Source: Thermoplasmata archaeon (GTDB taxonomy: Archaea > Thermoplasmatota > E2 > DHVEG-1). From it: a stretch of 13,918 nt of DNA. The stretch's first letter is position 1. Each line of letters starts with the position of its first letter. Below are positions 6,602-13,558 of the stretch, in pieces. The position numbers were made by a program, and so were the translations under genes. The notes beneath the pieces were generated by a model. The model did not search any database, was not told the origin of the DNA, and saw nothing but the letters and a program-made list of their open reading frames with translations. The DNA lies in contig QMTB01000022.1 in assembly GCA_003649845.1 (NCBI GenBank), positions 1 through 13,918 on the forward strand. Reading direction: 5' to 3'.

Positions 6602-7870
6602 GTGGGACAAGCGAAACTTCTATCTAATACCTATATGCAGTCAACTAGTTTGTGTGCTCTATGTAGAGGTACAAAATATCTATGTGGTAAATCAAGATGT
6701 CCTGTACTAGTTAGATACTATTCCCAGGAGAAGATTAAACCTCTTCTAAATAAACTACTTATAGAAGGTGCTTCTCCACCTAGCGTATTTATAGGTAGAC
6801 AGGGTTATCCTAAGGTTTCTATTGGACCTCTTATACCTCCTGTTATGGGCGATACTTCTTTTATTGATACACCAGAGCAATGGATTAATCATTCTCTAGA
6901 TGAGATAGTTGATTTTAGATCAATGCTTATAAGAGGTACTCATACAGTAAACATCTATGATGTAGAGAGTCCTGATAGAATAGTTCAGCTAACGAGGGAA
7001 CTTGCTTTATCAAAAAATAGTGTATTCACAGAGGCCTTCTTCCAGAAGAAACCTAGAGGTAGAATAGTTTTCTCTGACGAGGTACAACCATATGGTCCAT
7101 CTGCTCCTATAAAAAAATTTGATATCTCTAATCCAAAATATGATCATAGGATAGAGAAAGCCTTTTATGATACTGATCTAAAAGCTAGAGATGCAGTTCT
7201 AACGTTATATGAAAACGGTGTTGAGGTATCTAAGATTCAAAGAGCTTTTAGCGTTGGTGCTTTTGGTACAAAAAAATATCGTAGATTTGTTCCAACTAGA
7301 TGGAGTATAACAGCTGTTGATTCTAATATCGGAGAGTATCTTATGAGTCAGACAAAGACAGCGGAATGGATTAATGAATATAGAGTATACTATCTAAACC
7401 AGTATGATAACCGATGGATTATACTTATGATACCATATGCCTGGCAGTATGAACTTATAGAGGCTTGGTATCCAAATACAACTTGGAATCCCTATGGATC
7501 TAATATTGCAATATTCAACAGCTATGAGTTTTACAATGGAAGAAAAACATATGCAGAGATAGGAGGTTGTTATTATGCCGCTCGATTAGCAGTTAATGAA
7601 ACTTTAACTAGAGAGAGACGACAGGCAGCAGCAGTTGTAATGAGAGAAGCACATCCAGGATATATACTACCTATAGGTGTATGGAATGTTAGAGAAAGCG
7701 TACGTAAAGCATTATCTAGTGAACCATATAGGTTTGATACCATAGGAGAAGCTTTAGATATCGTTAGACAGAAGATGGATATACCAGTGGAGAGATGGAT
7801 TAAAAATAGCGCTGTTCTTAAAAACCTTTTACAGCAGAAAAGATTAGAAGATTTTCTGAGGATAACATGA
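6602..7870 (+). CDS. nreA: Nre family archaeal DNA repair protein with PIP box
   Basis: A 422-residue protein of the archaeal Nre family, a DNA-repair protein linked to PCNA. The N-terminal zinc-finger-like motif is C-x2-C-x6-C-x4-C (Cys18, Cys21, Cys28, Cys33 in CALCRGTKYLCGKSRC). Conserved family stretches follow, including PSVFIGRQGYP, GDTSFIDTPEQW and VGAFGTKKYRRFVPTRWSITAVDS. The C-terminus ends in QKRLEDFL (412-419), which matches the PIP-box pattern Q-x-x-hydrophobic-x-x-aromatic-hydrophobic and so likely docks on PCNA. The start is GTG, set by the upstream TATA-like box and by the N-terminal zinc motif. The stop overlaps the downstream SPL gene by 4 bases. The symbol is by family; some archaea have two paralogues (NreA, NreB) and I cannot tell which this is. 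Confidence 0.9.
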   Translation: MGQAKLLSNTYMQSTSLCALCRGTKYLCGKSRCPVLVRYYSQEKIKPLLNKLLIEGASPPSVFIGRQGYPKVSIGPLIPPVMGDTSFIDTPEQWINHSLDEIVDFRSMLIRGTHTVNIYDVESPDRIVQLTRELALSKNSVFTEAFFQKKPRGRIVFSDEVQPYGPSAPIKKFDISNPKYDHRIEKAFYDTDLKARDAVLTLYENGVEVSKIQRAFSVGAFGTKKYRRFVPTRWSITAVDSNIGEYLMSQTKTAEWINEYRVYYLNQYDNRWIILMIPYAWQYELIEAWYPNTTWNPYGSNIAIFNSYEFYNGRKTYAEIGGCYYAARLAVNETLTRERRQAAAVVMREAHPGYILPIGVWNVRESVRKALSSEPYRFDTIGEALDIVRQKMDIPVERWIKNSAVLKNLLQQKRLEDFLRIT

Positions 7871-8658
7871 GGATTCTACAGAGAGATTGTAAAACAGCTC
7901 TTAATCCTTCTAAACTACCTGGTATAGACTATGCTTTAAATCCATATCGAGGTTGCTCTCATGCATGCATATATTGTTATGTTCCAGATGTAATAAAGAT
8001 TGATAGATCAACATGGGGTAGTTTTGTAGAGGTGAAGAGAAATCTACCCTTAGTATTATCTAAGGAATTAAAACATAAGAAACCAGGGGTTGTAGGGATA
8101 TCAACGGTTACAGATCCCTATCAACCTGTTGAAAAAGAATTTAATATAACCAGATACAGCCTTGAACAATTACTGCAGTATGATTTCCCTGTATCTATTC
8201 AAACAAAATCTTCGCTTGTAGAAAGAGACCTCTCTCTTATCTCTTCTTTCAGTGATATAGAAGTTATGTTTAGTATTGCAACACTAAATGAGGATGAAAA
8301 AAAATTGTTAGAACCGTTTTCATCATCAATCAAAGATCGTTTGAAAGCATTAAAATTATTCTCAGAGATAGGTGTAAAAACTAGCATCTTTTTTGGACCG
8401 ATGTATCCAACTATAAAAATCGAAGATATACCTCATATTTTAGATGTTTTTAAATCAACTGGTATATCTTATGTTATGATTGATAAATTCCGTATGAAAC
8501 CAGGTTTATGGGATTATATGAGTTTGAAACTCAGAGAAAACTCAGAGGTATATAGATTGTTTTCAAAGAATTTGTTCTCAAACTACTATGAAACACTGAG
8601 AAGATATATATTCAAAATTGGAGAAAAAAAGAAGATAAAGATTGTTGATGCATTCTAA
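7867..8658 (+). CDS. SPL family radical SAM protein
   Basis: A 263-residue radical SAM protein of the COG1533/SplB-like family. It has the standard C-x3-C-x2-C cluster motif (Cys30, Cys34, Cys37 in YRGCSHACIYCYVP) inside the family signature NPYRGCSHACIYCY. GISTVTDPYQPVEKEF (about 77-92) is also characteristic. It probably binds a 4Fe-4S cluster and SAM; the substrate is unknown. Spore photoproduct lyase, which repairs DNA, is a distant relative, but the family also holds many uncharacterised members, so DNA repair is only suggested. The suggestion is strengthened by a 4-base ATGA overlap with nre. The gene ends 2 bases before the convergent Hsp20 gene. Confidence 0.88.
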   Translation: MRILQRDCKTALNPSKLPGIDYALNPYRGCSHACIYCYVPDVIKIDRSTWGSFVEVKRNLPLVLSKELKHKKPGVVGISTVTDPYQPVEKEFNITRYSLEQLLQYDFPVSIQTKSSLVERDLSLISSFSDIEVMFSIATLNEDEKKLLEPFSSSIKDRLKALKLFSEIGVKTSIFFGPMYPTIKIEDIPHILDVFKSTGISYVMIDKFRMKPGLWDYMSLKLRENSEVYRLFSKNLFSNYYETLRRYIFKIGEKKKIKIVDAF

Positions 8659-8660
8659 TT

Positions 8661-9218
8661 CTATTGGATATCCACTTTATATCCTGTATCTTCTTTCTTC
8701 TTTTTCTCTTTACGTTCTATAACTATGTCTAGTATACCATTTTTATACGTTGCTTTTGTTGTCTTTGGTTTCACCTCACATGGTAGTTTAACATTTTTAT
8801 GGTATTTACGTTGAGGGGTATCAACTTTAATTTCAAGATCTTCCTCTGTTACTCTCAGATCTATATCTTCTTTTTCAACACCTGGTATCTCAACGGTTAC
8901 TGAAACCTCATTTTCTCCTTCGATTACATCTGTTAGAGGTTCTCTCTCCTCGGATATCATTGGTTCTCCACCTTGACTTCTAATTGGTTTATTTCCAAAA
9001 TCCTCTATTCTAAGTCGCCCGTCTGGCCCCATGTAAACTTTATAGCCGTGTATAACCGGTTTACCTACTGGCGCATTAGAGAACATCCTCATCATCTCCT
9101 CCGCCATCCTTCTGAAATCCTCGAATACATCGTCATCGAAGAAATCTCTGAAGAAATCATCATCAAATCCAAAGGGATCTCGTCTCCTCTTGTTTCTATC
9201 TCTTCTAAATGGATCCAA
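8661..9218 (-). CDS. hsp20: Small heat-shock protein, Hsp20/alpha-crystallin family
   Basis: A 185-residue small heat-shock chaperone. The N-terminal arm (1-50) is rich in Asp, Phe and Arg (FDDDFFRDFFDDD) with a FEDFRRMAEEMMRMF helix. A middle segment (52-80) with KVYMGPDGRLRIEDFG is usual for archaeal members. The alpha-crystallin domain spans about 94-170 and includes VEIPGVEKEDIDLRV and the closing ATYKNGILDIVIE. The C-terminal tail has a V-x-I motif (KVDIQ) that in this family bridges dimers into oligomers. It would hold unfolded proteins in the cytoplasm. The start is TTG at 9218, fixed by a strong GGAGGTGA 7 bases upstream. Confidence 0.93.
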   Translation of the reverse strand: MDPFRRDRNKRRRDPFGFDDDFFRDFFDDDVFEDFRRMAEEMMRMFSNAPVGKPVIHGYKVYMGPDGRLRIEDFGNKPIRSQGGEPMISEEREPLTDVIEGENEVSVTVEIPGVEKEDIDLRVTEEDLEIKVDTPQRKYHKNVKLPCEVKPKTTKATYKNGILDIVIERKEKKKKEDTGYKVDIQ

Positions 9219-9225
9219 TTTATCT

Positions 9226-9233
9226 TCACCTCC
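9226..9233 (-). promoter_or_regulatory. Shine-Dalgarno sequence fixing the TTG start of hsp20
   Basis: On the minus strand GGAGGTGA, a full match to the archaeal 16S tail, lies 7 bases before TTG 9218. It is much stronger than other ribosome-binding sites in the window, which fits efficient translation of a heat-shock gene from a weak start codon. Confidence 0.8.
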
Positions 9234-9260
9234 AATATATGTTATTTCAATAGATGATCC

Positions 9261-9277
9261 TATTATTTAAACATTTT
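9261..9277 (-). promoter_or_regulatory. TATA-like box of hsp20
   Basis: On the minus strand AAAATGTTTAAATAATA lies roughly 50 bases before the TTG start. This predicts a leader of about 25-30 bases that carries the strong Shine-Dalgarno sequence. Heat-shock operator sites were not recognised. Confidence 0.4.
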
Positions 9278-9317
9278 ACTTGATTGCAATATTAGGATAC
9301 ATATTAAGGTAACAACG

Positions 9318-9356
9318 AAAGTATTATATTATACTATTTATTATAAACAATAGGGG
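9318..9356 (+). promoter_or_regulatory. AT-rich promoter and ribosome-binding region of the secreted protease
   Basis: The stretch contains two overlapping TATA-like candidates (AAAGTATTATATTATAC and CTATTTATTATAAAC), so the start site cannot be fixed. AGGGG at 9352-9356 lies a suitable distance before ATG 9363. Confidence 0.35.
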
Positions 9357-9362
9357 TATACA

Positions 9363-10931
9363 ATGAAAGAGATCCTAGTGAACATTGGTATAATCTTATC
9401 TCTAGTTTTAACTTCAATAGTGATACCCACATCTAATGCAGGCAGCATATCAGGAGAGAATTTAGATCCACTTGTCGATGTTAAAGTAACCTTCCATTTA
9501 CTTGAGATAAGATCTCTAGAGAAGAATGATGATCATGTTCACGCTAGGGAATATATAGATAGATACAGTCCACCGGATTTCTATGTAAAGGTATGGATTA
9601 ATGATAAACTTCGTACAAGTAAGGTTTGGTGGAATACTGCATATATATACCATCCTAATTGGTCTGTAACTGTAGATGTACCAGATGATATTGATGTAGT
9701 TAATATTAAGATTCAACTATGGGATTGGAATTTTGGTTTAGATAAAATATGTGATATAAGTGGTGACTATAGTAATATACAAAGCATGGATGAAAATAAG
9801 CGTTTAGATGATTATGATGTAGAATTATATTATAGTATAAGATATGGTGTATGGTGGGGTGATGACTATACATCTGATGATCCTCTTGGTAAAGATCCAA
9901 GTGGATATGGTAGATTAAATGGTTGCGATGATGGAAGTATATATCAGCATGATCGAGACTGCGAGATGTGGTTTAAGATAACTCAAACAGATTTCGATGG
10001 GGATGGTATACCTTATTGGGCTGAGGTTAATGTTTTACATACCAATCCAATGGTTAATGATTCATATCTAGATTCAGATGGAGATGGTATACCAACCTAT
10101 TGGGAGTATATATGGGGGCATAGAGCCTGGTATAATTGGAGAGATGGAACTTATCAACATTACTGGGTTTATAATGCATCTTCTCCTGAGAATTTCTCCG
10201 CTATGGATCCAGATAATGATGGTTTAGATAATATAGAAGAATATCTAACTAGTCAATGGTTTTCAGATCCATTTAGAAAGGATTTATTCATTGAACTTGA
10301 TCATATGGCTGATAGTCCAAAAGGTGAGAAATCTGATTTACCTTTAGAATCAAAAGAGATATTGAGAACTGTTTTTGATAGAAGAAACATTGTTTATCAT
10401 CTAGATGATGGCTGCATGGGTGGAGGCGAGGTTATACCTTTTGATAACTCATCTACCATGCAAGAGCTTAGAAGTTATTATTGGAATTATTTTCTACATG
10501 GTGATCCAAATAATTGGCGTAGAGGTGTATTCCATTATGGTCTAGTGGTTTATCACGCTGCTGATTACCCTGGTTTTGTATTCTGGAATGGAGTAAATAA
10601 TTATCTTGATTCCTATCAGATCTCTAGTAAAGACATGAATGAAAAAGCTCGTTTACCTCTGTTTAAAAAAGTTATTGTTTTCGCTAGTGCCTATATGCAT
10701 GAATGTGGACATACACTTGGTATCTTCCATTCCAATACACCTGGTTGTGATGATCAAAATGGTAAAGCTCCATGGCAACCTGATTACTGGAAATGGATAC
10801 CATATAAGAGTGTTATGAATTATGGTTATATATATAGAATGGTTGATTACTCCGATGGTTCTAGAGGTAAAAATGATTTCAATGATTGGGAACGTATAGA
10901 TTTAACGTTTTTCCAAAGGGAGCTGTGGTGA
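9363..10931 (+). CDS. Secreted metzincin-type zinc metalloprotease with Ca-binding repeats
   Basis: A 522-residue exported protein. The signal peptide is about 1-26 (cleavage near SNAGS). Residues 37-150 look like a C2-like beta sandwich (VKVTFHLLEIRSLEKND, FYVKVWINDK). Acidic calcium-loop repeats of thrombospondin type-3 style follow: DFDGDGIPYWAE (210-221), DSDGDGIPTYWE (237-248) and DPDNDGLDNIEE (282-293). The catalytic domain has HECGHTLGIFH (446-456), a perfect HExxHxxGxxH metzincin zinc site with Glu447 as general base. SVMNYG (483-488) fits the metzincin Met-turn. It probably degrades extracellular protein after calcium-dependent folding. No propeptide with a cysteine switch was recognised. 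Its 3' end overlaps the convergent regulator gene by 30 bases. The peptidase class is clear; the subfamily is not assigned. Confidence 0.88.
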   Translation: MKEILVNIGIILSLVLTSIVIPTSNAGSISGENLDPLVDVKVTFHLLEIRSLEKNDDHVHAREYIDRYSPPDFYVKVWINDKLRTSKVWWNTAYIYHPNWSVTVDVPDDIDVVNIKIQLWDWNFGLDKICDISGDYSNIQSMDENKRLDDYDVELYYSIRYGVWWGDDYTSDDPLGKDPSGYGRLNGCDDGSIYQHDRDCEMWFKITQTDFDGDGIPYWAEVNVLHTNPMVNDSYLDSDGDGIPTYWEYIWGHRAWYNWRDGTYQHYWVYNASSPENFSAMDPDNDGLDNIEEYLTSQWFSDPFRKDLFIELDHMADSPKGEKSDLPLESKEILRTVFDRRNIVYHLDDGCMGGGEVIPFDNSSTMQELRSYYWNYFLHGDPNNWRRGVFHYGLVVYHAADYPGFVFWNGVNNYLDSYQISSKDMNEKARLPLFKKVIVFASAYMHECGHTLGIFHSNTPGCDDQNGKAPWQPDYWKWIPYKSVMNYGYIYRMVDYSDGSRGKNDFNDWERIDLTFFQRELW

Positions 10932-11426
10932 TCTAACTAGTTTTAAACCTTTAAAAGAAAGAATATCAGATCTCTTTGCAATGCTTTTTAATGCTAGATT
11001 TGAGAGATTGAAATGTTCTGCGACAGTGCTAGTAAATTTACCATCTTCTCCAATAAACTCATATATCTCTTCTTCTATCTTCTCGAATTCTTCATCATCA
11101 AGAGATGCTATAGTAAAAATCTCACTGATCTCATTAACCGGGCAGGAAATGTTTATGTTGAAAGTAGAATAGAAGGATCTATATTTTTTTTGAGGTTTAC
11201 CATTTATCCCCTCTTCTGGTGTACTCCATCTAGTTTCAACTAGTTTCATTTTATCAAAAAATTCTAGAGCTCTCTCACCAGGTTCACCGTATTTTTCTCT
11301 AATCTCACTGATAGCTTTCCAATCAGATTGTATCTCTTTGAAAACTGCTTTTTTTATAGGATCATCAAAGGCTCTTAGTAGTGGAACTAGATCTGTAGAG
11401 TCATTGACAACCTTTGTTCTCAGCAT
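10902..11426 (-). CDS. Archaeal winged-helix transcriptional regulator, ArsR-like
   Basis: A 174-residue protein that resembles the methanogen/Thermoplasmata ArsR-like regulators beginning VVNDPKDLVPLLRAF. The first winged helix is at about 11-68 (DLVPLLRAFDDPIKKAVFKEI, then ERALEFFDKMKLVETRW). A middle segment follows (KYRSFYSTFNINISCP), then an acidic helix (110-126). A C-terminal second HTH-like part (GKFTSTVAEHFNLSNLALKSIAKRS, about 129-153) ends with a basic tail. The targets are unknown; its neighbour is the secreted protease, so control of that gene is possible but not shown. ATG 11426 is chosen over the upstream TTG 11435 because a TATA-like box lies about 27 bases before it, indicating a leaderless transcript. 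Confidence 0.8.
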   Translation of the reverse strand: MLRTKVVNDSTDLVPLLRAFDDPIKKAVFKEIQSDWKAISEIREKYGEPGERALEFFDKMKLVETRWSTPEEGINGKPQKKYRSFYSTFNINISCPVNEISEIFTIASLDDEEFEKIEEEIYEFIGEDGKFTSTVAEHFNLSNLALKSIAKRSDILSFKGLKLVRSPQLPLEKR

Positions 11427-11445
11427 AAGTGTCAAACCCCGAATA

Positions 11446-11460
11446 AAGTTTAATAAAAAA
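11446..11460 (-). promoter_or_regulatory. TATA-like box of the ArsR-like regulator
   Basis: On the minus strand TTTTTTATTAAACTT is centred about 27 bases before ATG 11426. The spacing fits leaderless transcription. Confidence 0.4.
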
Positions 11461-11474
11461 CACTACTTTTAGTA

Positions 11475-11497
11475 TTTAAAATTTACGTTTAAAATTT
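11475..11497. repeat. Direct repeat TTTAAAATTT, two copies 13 bases apart
   Basis: Copies lie at 11475-11484 and 11488-11497, upstream of the regulator promoter. They could be an operator or simply AT-rich intergenic sequence. Confidence 0.35.
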
Positions 11498-11547
11498 TGG
11501 CTGTTTTAGATGCATTTTTCGCTTAACTTTCACTCAAAAGACTTGTT

Positions 11548-11997
11548 TTAACCCCATGGGGATCTCTCAAAACGCCATTCAACGGTATCATAGTCATGTA
11601 ATGTATAACTGCTACATCCGACATCAGCGTATTTTCCATTGACATAATACTGCCAGTATCTACCATCTTCTCCGTTTCTAGTTCCATTGATAGATTCTAT
11701 GAAGAAAGAATTATAACCAGTCCAATAGCTTTTCTCGATGGAGATATTATATATTTTGGCACATTCCAATAGGAGACCAGCGACTGTTATATTGGACGTA
11801 GTTACATCCATATATGAGATATTCCAGGTTGGAGCTATTATCTCTAGGTTGACATGATGAATTTTCTGATCATCTTTTAAATCATTATGAGTAGATTTAA
11901 TCGGTGAGTTTATCTGGGTGTGGGAAACAACTATTATAGCTGTAGCTAGGAGTAAAACAATAGCTATATATATCATACTATTTACCCATTTTTTCAT
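11548..11997 (-). CDS. Membrane-anchored DUF4430 (transcobalamin C-terminal-like) protein
   Basis: A 149-residue exported protein. A hydrophobic N-terminal segment (about 8-25) is a signal anchor; a polar linker (26-48) follows, then one DUF4430 domain (about 48-145). Typical features are the start V-N-L-E-I-I-A, SNITVAGLLLECA, FFIESINGT (98-106) and GRYWQYYVNGKYADVG (112-127) closing with YTLHDYDTVEWRFE. DUF4430 corresponds to the C-terminal beta domain of transcobalamin and intrinsic factor, and in bacteria and archaea is usually found on surface proteins. The ATG overlaps the stop of the upstream alpha/alpha-barrel gene by 4 bases, so they are translationally coupled. A joint role as a ligand-binding pair is inference. 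A mature protein that stays attached to the membrane is more likely than a released one, as no cleavage site is obvious. Confidence 0.85.
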   Translation of the reverse strand: MKKWVNSMIYIAIVLLLATAIIVVSHTQINSPIKSTHNDLKDDQKIHHVNLEIIAPTWNISYMDVTTSNITVAGLLLECAKIYNISIEKSYWTGYNSFFIESINGTRNGEDGRYWQYYVNGKYADVGCSSYTLHDYDTVEWRFERSPWG

Positions 11998-13493
11998 GTT
12001 TTTAACCCTCTATACAAATTCGGAAATAAATTCAGGTATCTTATTTCTTTTTCAATTATAATTGGATCACATCTGAGATATGAATCTTCTAGTTTAGAAA
12101 GATTCTCTCTTACTCTATTCATAACTATAGGATCATGTAGTTTCTTTGATAGAATAGATATGTTTTCAATATAATGGTATAATATAGTATGTGATAAATT
12201 GGTTTTATAGAGGTATTCTTTTACGGTTATAATTTTTTTATCTAGGAAACCCCAAGTGTTTAAGCTATATGTAAAGGGTTTAGTGTAATCAGTATATCTC
12301 TCTTTATTATCTATCATAAAAACTACTTTATTAACATCTGCAGGGGCATCTATCTCTATGGTTAATGGTCCAATTACAATTGGAATTAAAGTTTTTATTC
12401 CTGTTTTTATATTGAATATATAGAGAGTGTTATCATCTGGTGTTATAAAATAAGAGGTAGTAGGTTTATTCCTATTGTTTTTATCATAGGATTCATTTAT
12501 ATCTGAGTTATCTCCTCTATGATTTGTAGGGTTATCCTCATTATCATTTCCTTTAGATGGTAACTTTTTAACTGGATAAGGTTTCCCTAATAATGCTGGT
12601 ATAGCATAGGCGGTCATCCATTCAGGATTATAATATCTATTCTCTGACCAGGAGAAACTACCGTCATCTTGTTGTAGAGATAGCATAAAATCAATAGGTG
12701 TTTTACCATTCTTCTCCCATTCCTTACTAGTTGGATCTCCACCAGCTGCTACTATTGCATCTACTGCCCATGCAGTGGTAGCAATATTTGTTGCACCCCA
12801 TGATATAAAACCACCGTTATCCTGTTGTCTAGTTTTGATATAAGATAAAGCTTTCTGTATTAAATTTGCTTTCTCTCCCACTGCTGTTAGAGCCATGATA
12901 GCTGCAGATGTTGTATCTACATCCCCCCAACTACCATCTTGACCCTGTTTTTCTTTTATATAATTAGCTACATTTTTTATAATCGTATCATTCTTGTTTA
13001 TACCAGCGGATATCAATGCTATTATACCAAATATATCGTCATATAGATTTGAAGGATCACCTATCTGTTTTCCATCATAGCGATCCTTTATATGTTGAAC
13101 TAGATTTATTCCATTGAAATCCTGTGGGTTTTCATTTAAAGCTACAGATGCTAAAACCATGCGTTCCCAATCGGTTATTCTATCCTCTTGTAGAAGAGAA
13201 ATATGTTGCTCTAGATACACTGTTAGGTTTCCCCATTTATCTAGATTTTCATCTGCTGAGACTATAGCCATTGCGGCCCATGCTGTTATTGAGAAACTGC
13301 CTATACATCCATCTTCCTTTTGATTTTCTCTAAGAAAACCAAGGGCTTTTTGTATAATTTCATCTGATGGATTAAAAGGATAATTGATAGAAGTAGCTTT
13401 AACTGTTTTAATATACAATATCCCCTCGGTACTGAGGAGTGTAAAGCAGATTATAATTATTAGCAGTTGTTTTACACTAGCATATATGTACAT
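11994..13493 (-). CDS. Secreted prenyltransferase/terpenoid cyclase-like (alpha/alpha-barrel) protein
   Basis: A 499-residue exported protein. The signal peptide is about 1-33. Residues 45-305 form an alpha/alpha-barrel of the squalene-cyclase/prenyltransferase/transcobalamin type, with repeated Q-x-x-D/N-G motifs: NQKEDGCIG (57-65), QGQDGSWGD (183-191), QQDNGGF (223-229) and QQDDGSFSW (274-282), each followed by a TAWA/TTSA-like helix. The acidic DxDD of squalene cyclases was not seen, and export argues against a prenyl-transfer role. A polar Asn/Asp-rich linker (312-345) leads to a beta domain like bacterial Ig domains (IEIDAPADVNKVVFMIDN, 379-396) and a helical end (445-499). The next gene encodes DUF4430, so the pair resembles the two halves of a transcobalamin-like binder. 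The function is not established. Confidence 0.85.
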   Translation of the reverse strand: MYIYASVKQLLIIIICFTLLSTEGILYIKTVKATSINYPFNPSDEIIQKALGFLRENQKEDGCIGSFSITAWAAMAIVSADENLDKWGNLTVYLEQHISLLQEDRITDWERMVLASVALNENPQDFNGINLVQHIKDRYDGKQIGDPSNLYDDIFGIIALISAGINKNDTIIKNVANYIKEKQGQDGSWGDVDTTSAAIMALTAVGEKANLIQKALSYIKTRQQDNGGFISWGATNIATTAWAVDAIVAAGGDPTSKEWEKNGKTPIDFMLSLQQDDGSFSWSENRYYNPEWMTAYAIPALLGKPYPVKKLPSKGNDNEDNPTNHRGDNSDINESYDKNNRNKPTTSYFITPDDNTLYIFNIKTGIKTLIPIVIGPLTIEIDAPADVNKVVFMIDNKERYTDYTKPFTYSLNTWGFLDKKIITVKEYLYKTNLSHTILYHYIENISILSKKLHDPIVMNRVRENLSKLEDSYLRCDPIIIEKEIRYLNLFPNLYRGLKT

Positions 13494-13518
13494 TCTACTT
13501 AGAACCTATTATAGAGAA

Positions 13519-13530
13519 AAATATAAAGAT
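13519..13530. promoter_or_regulatory. Shared TATA-like element of the divergent promoters
   Basis: AAAATATAAAG and flanking bases read as a TATA-like box on both strands. It is about 26-34 bases from both ATG 13493 (-) and ATG 13559 (+), giving a leaderless or nearly leaderless start either way. Use in both directions is inference. Confidence 0.4.
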
Positions 13531-13538
13531 AACATATC

Positions 13539-13556
13539 TGATAACGATTATTATCA
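13539..13556. promoter_or_regulatory. Inverted repeat TGATAA-N6-TTATCA, candidate operator
   Basis: Six-base arms at 13539-13544 and 13551-13556 sit between the shared TATA-like element and ATG 13559. GATAAC also occurs as a direct repeat at 13528-13533 and 13540-13545, 12 bases apart. The position over the expected start site fits repression by an ArsR-type dimer, probably the adjacent gene product. No binding data are known to me. Confidence 0.4.
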
Positions 13557-13558
13557 AA

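Noticed and set aside
11994..13493. Squalene cyclase or protein prenyltransferase enzyme
   Set aside because: The protein has a signal peptide, lacks a visible DxDD motif and carries an extra Ig-like domain. Only the fold is supported.
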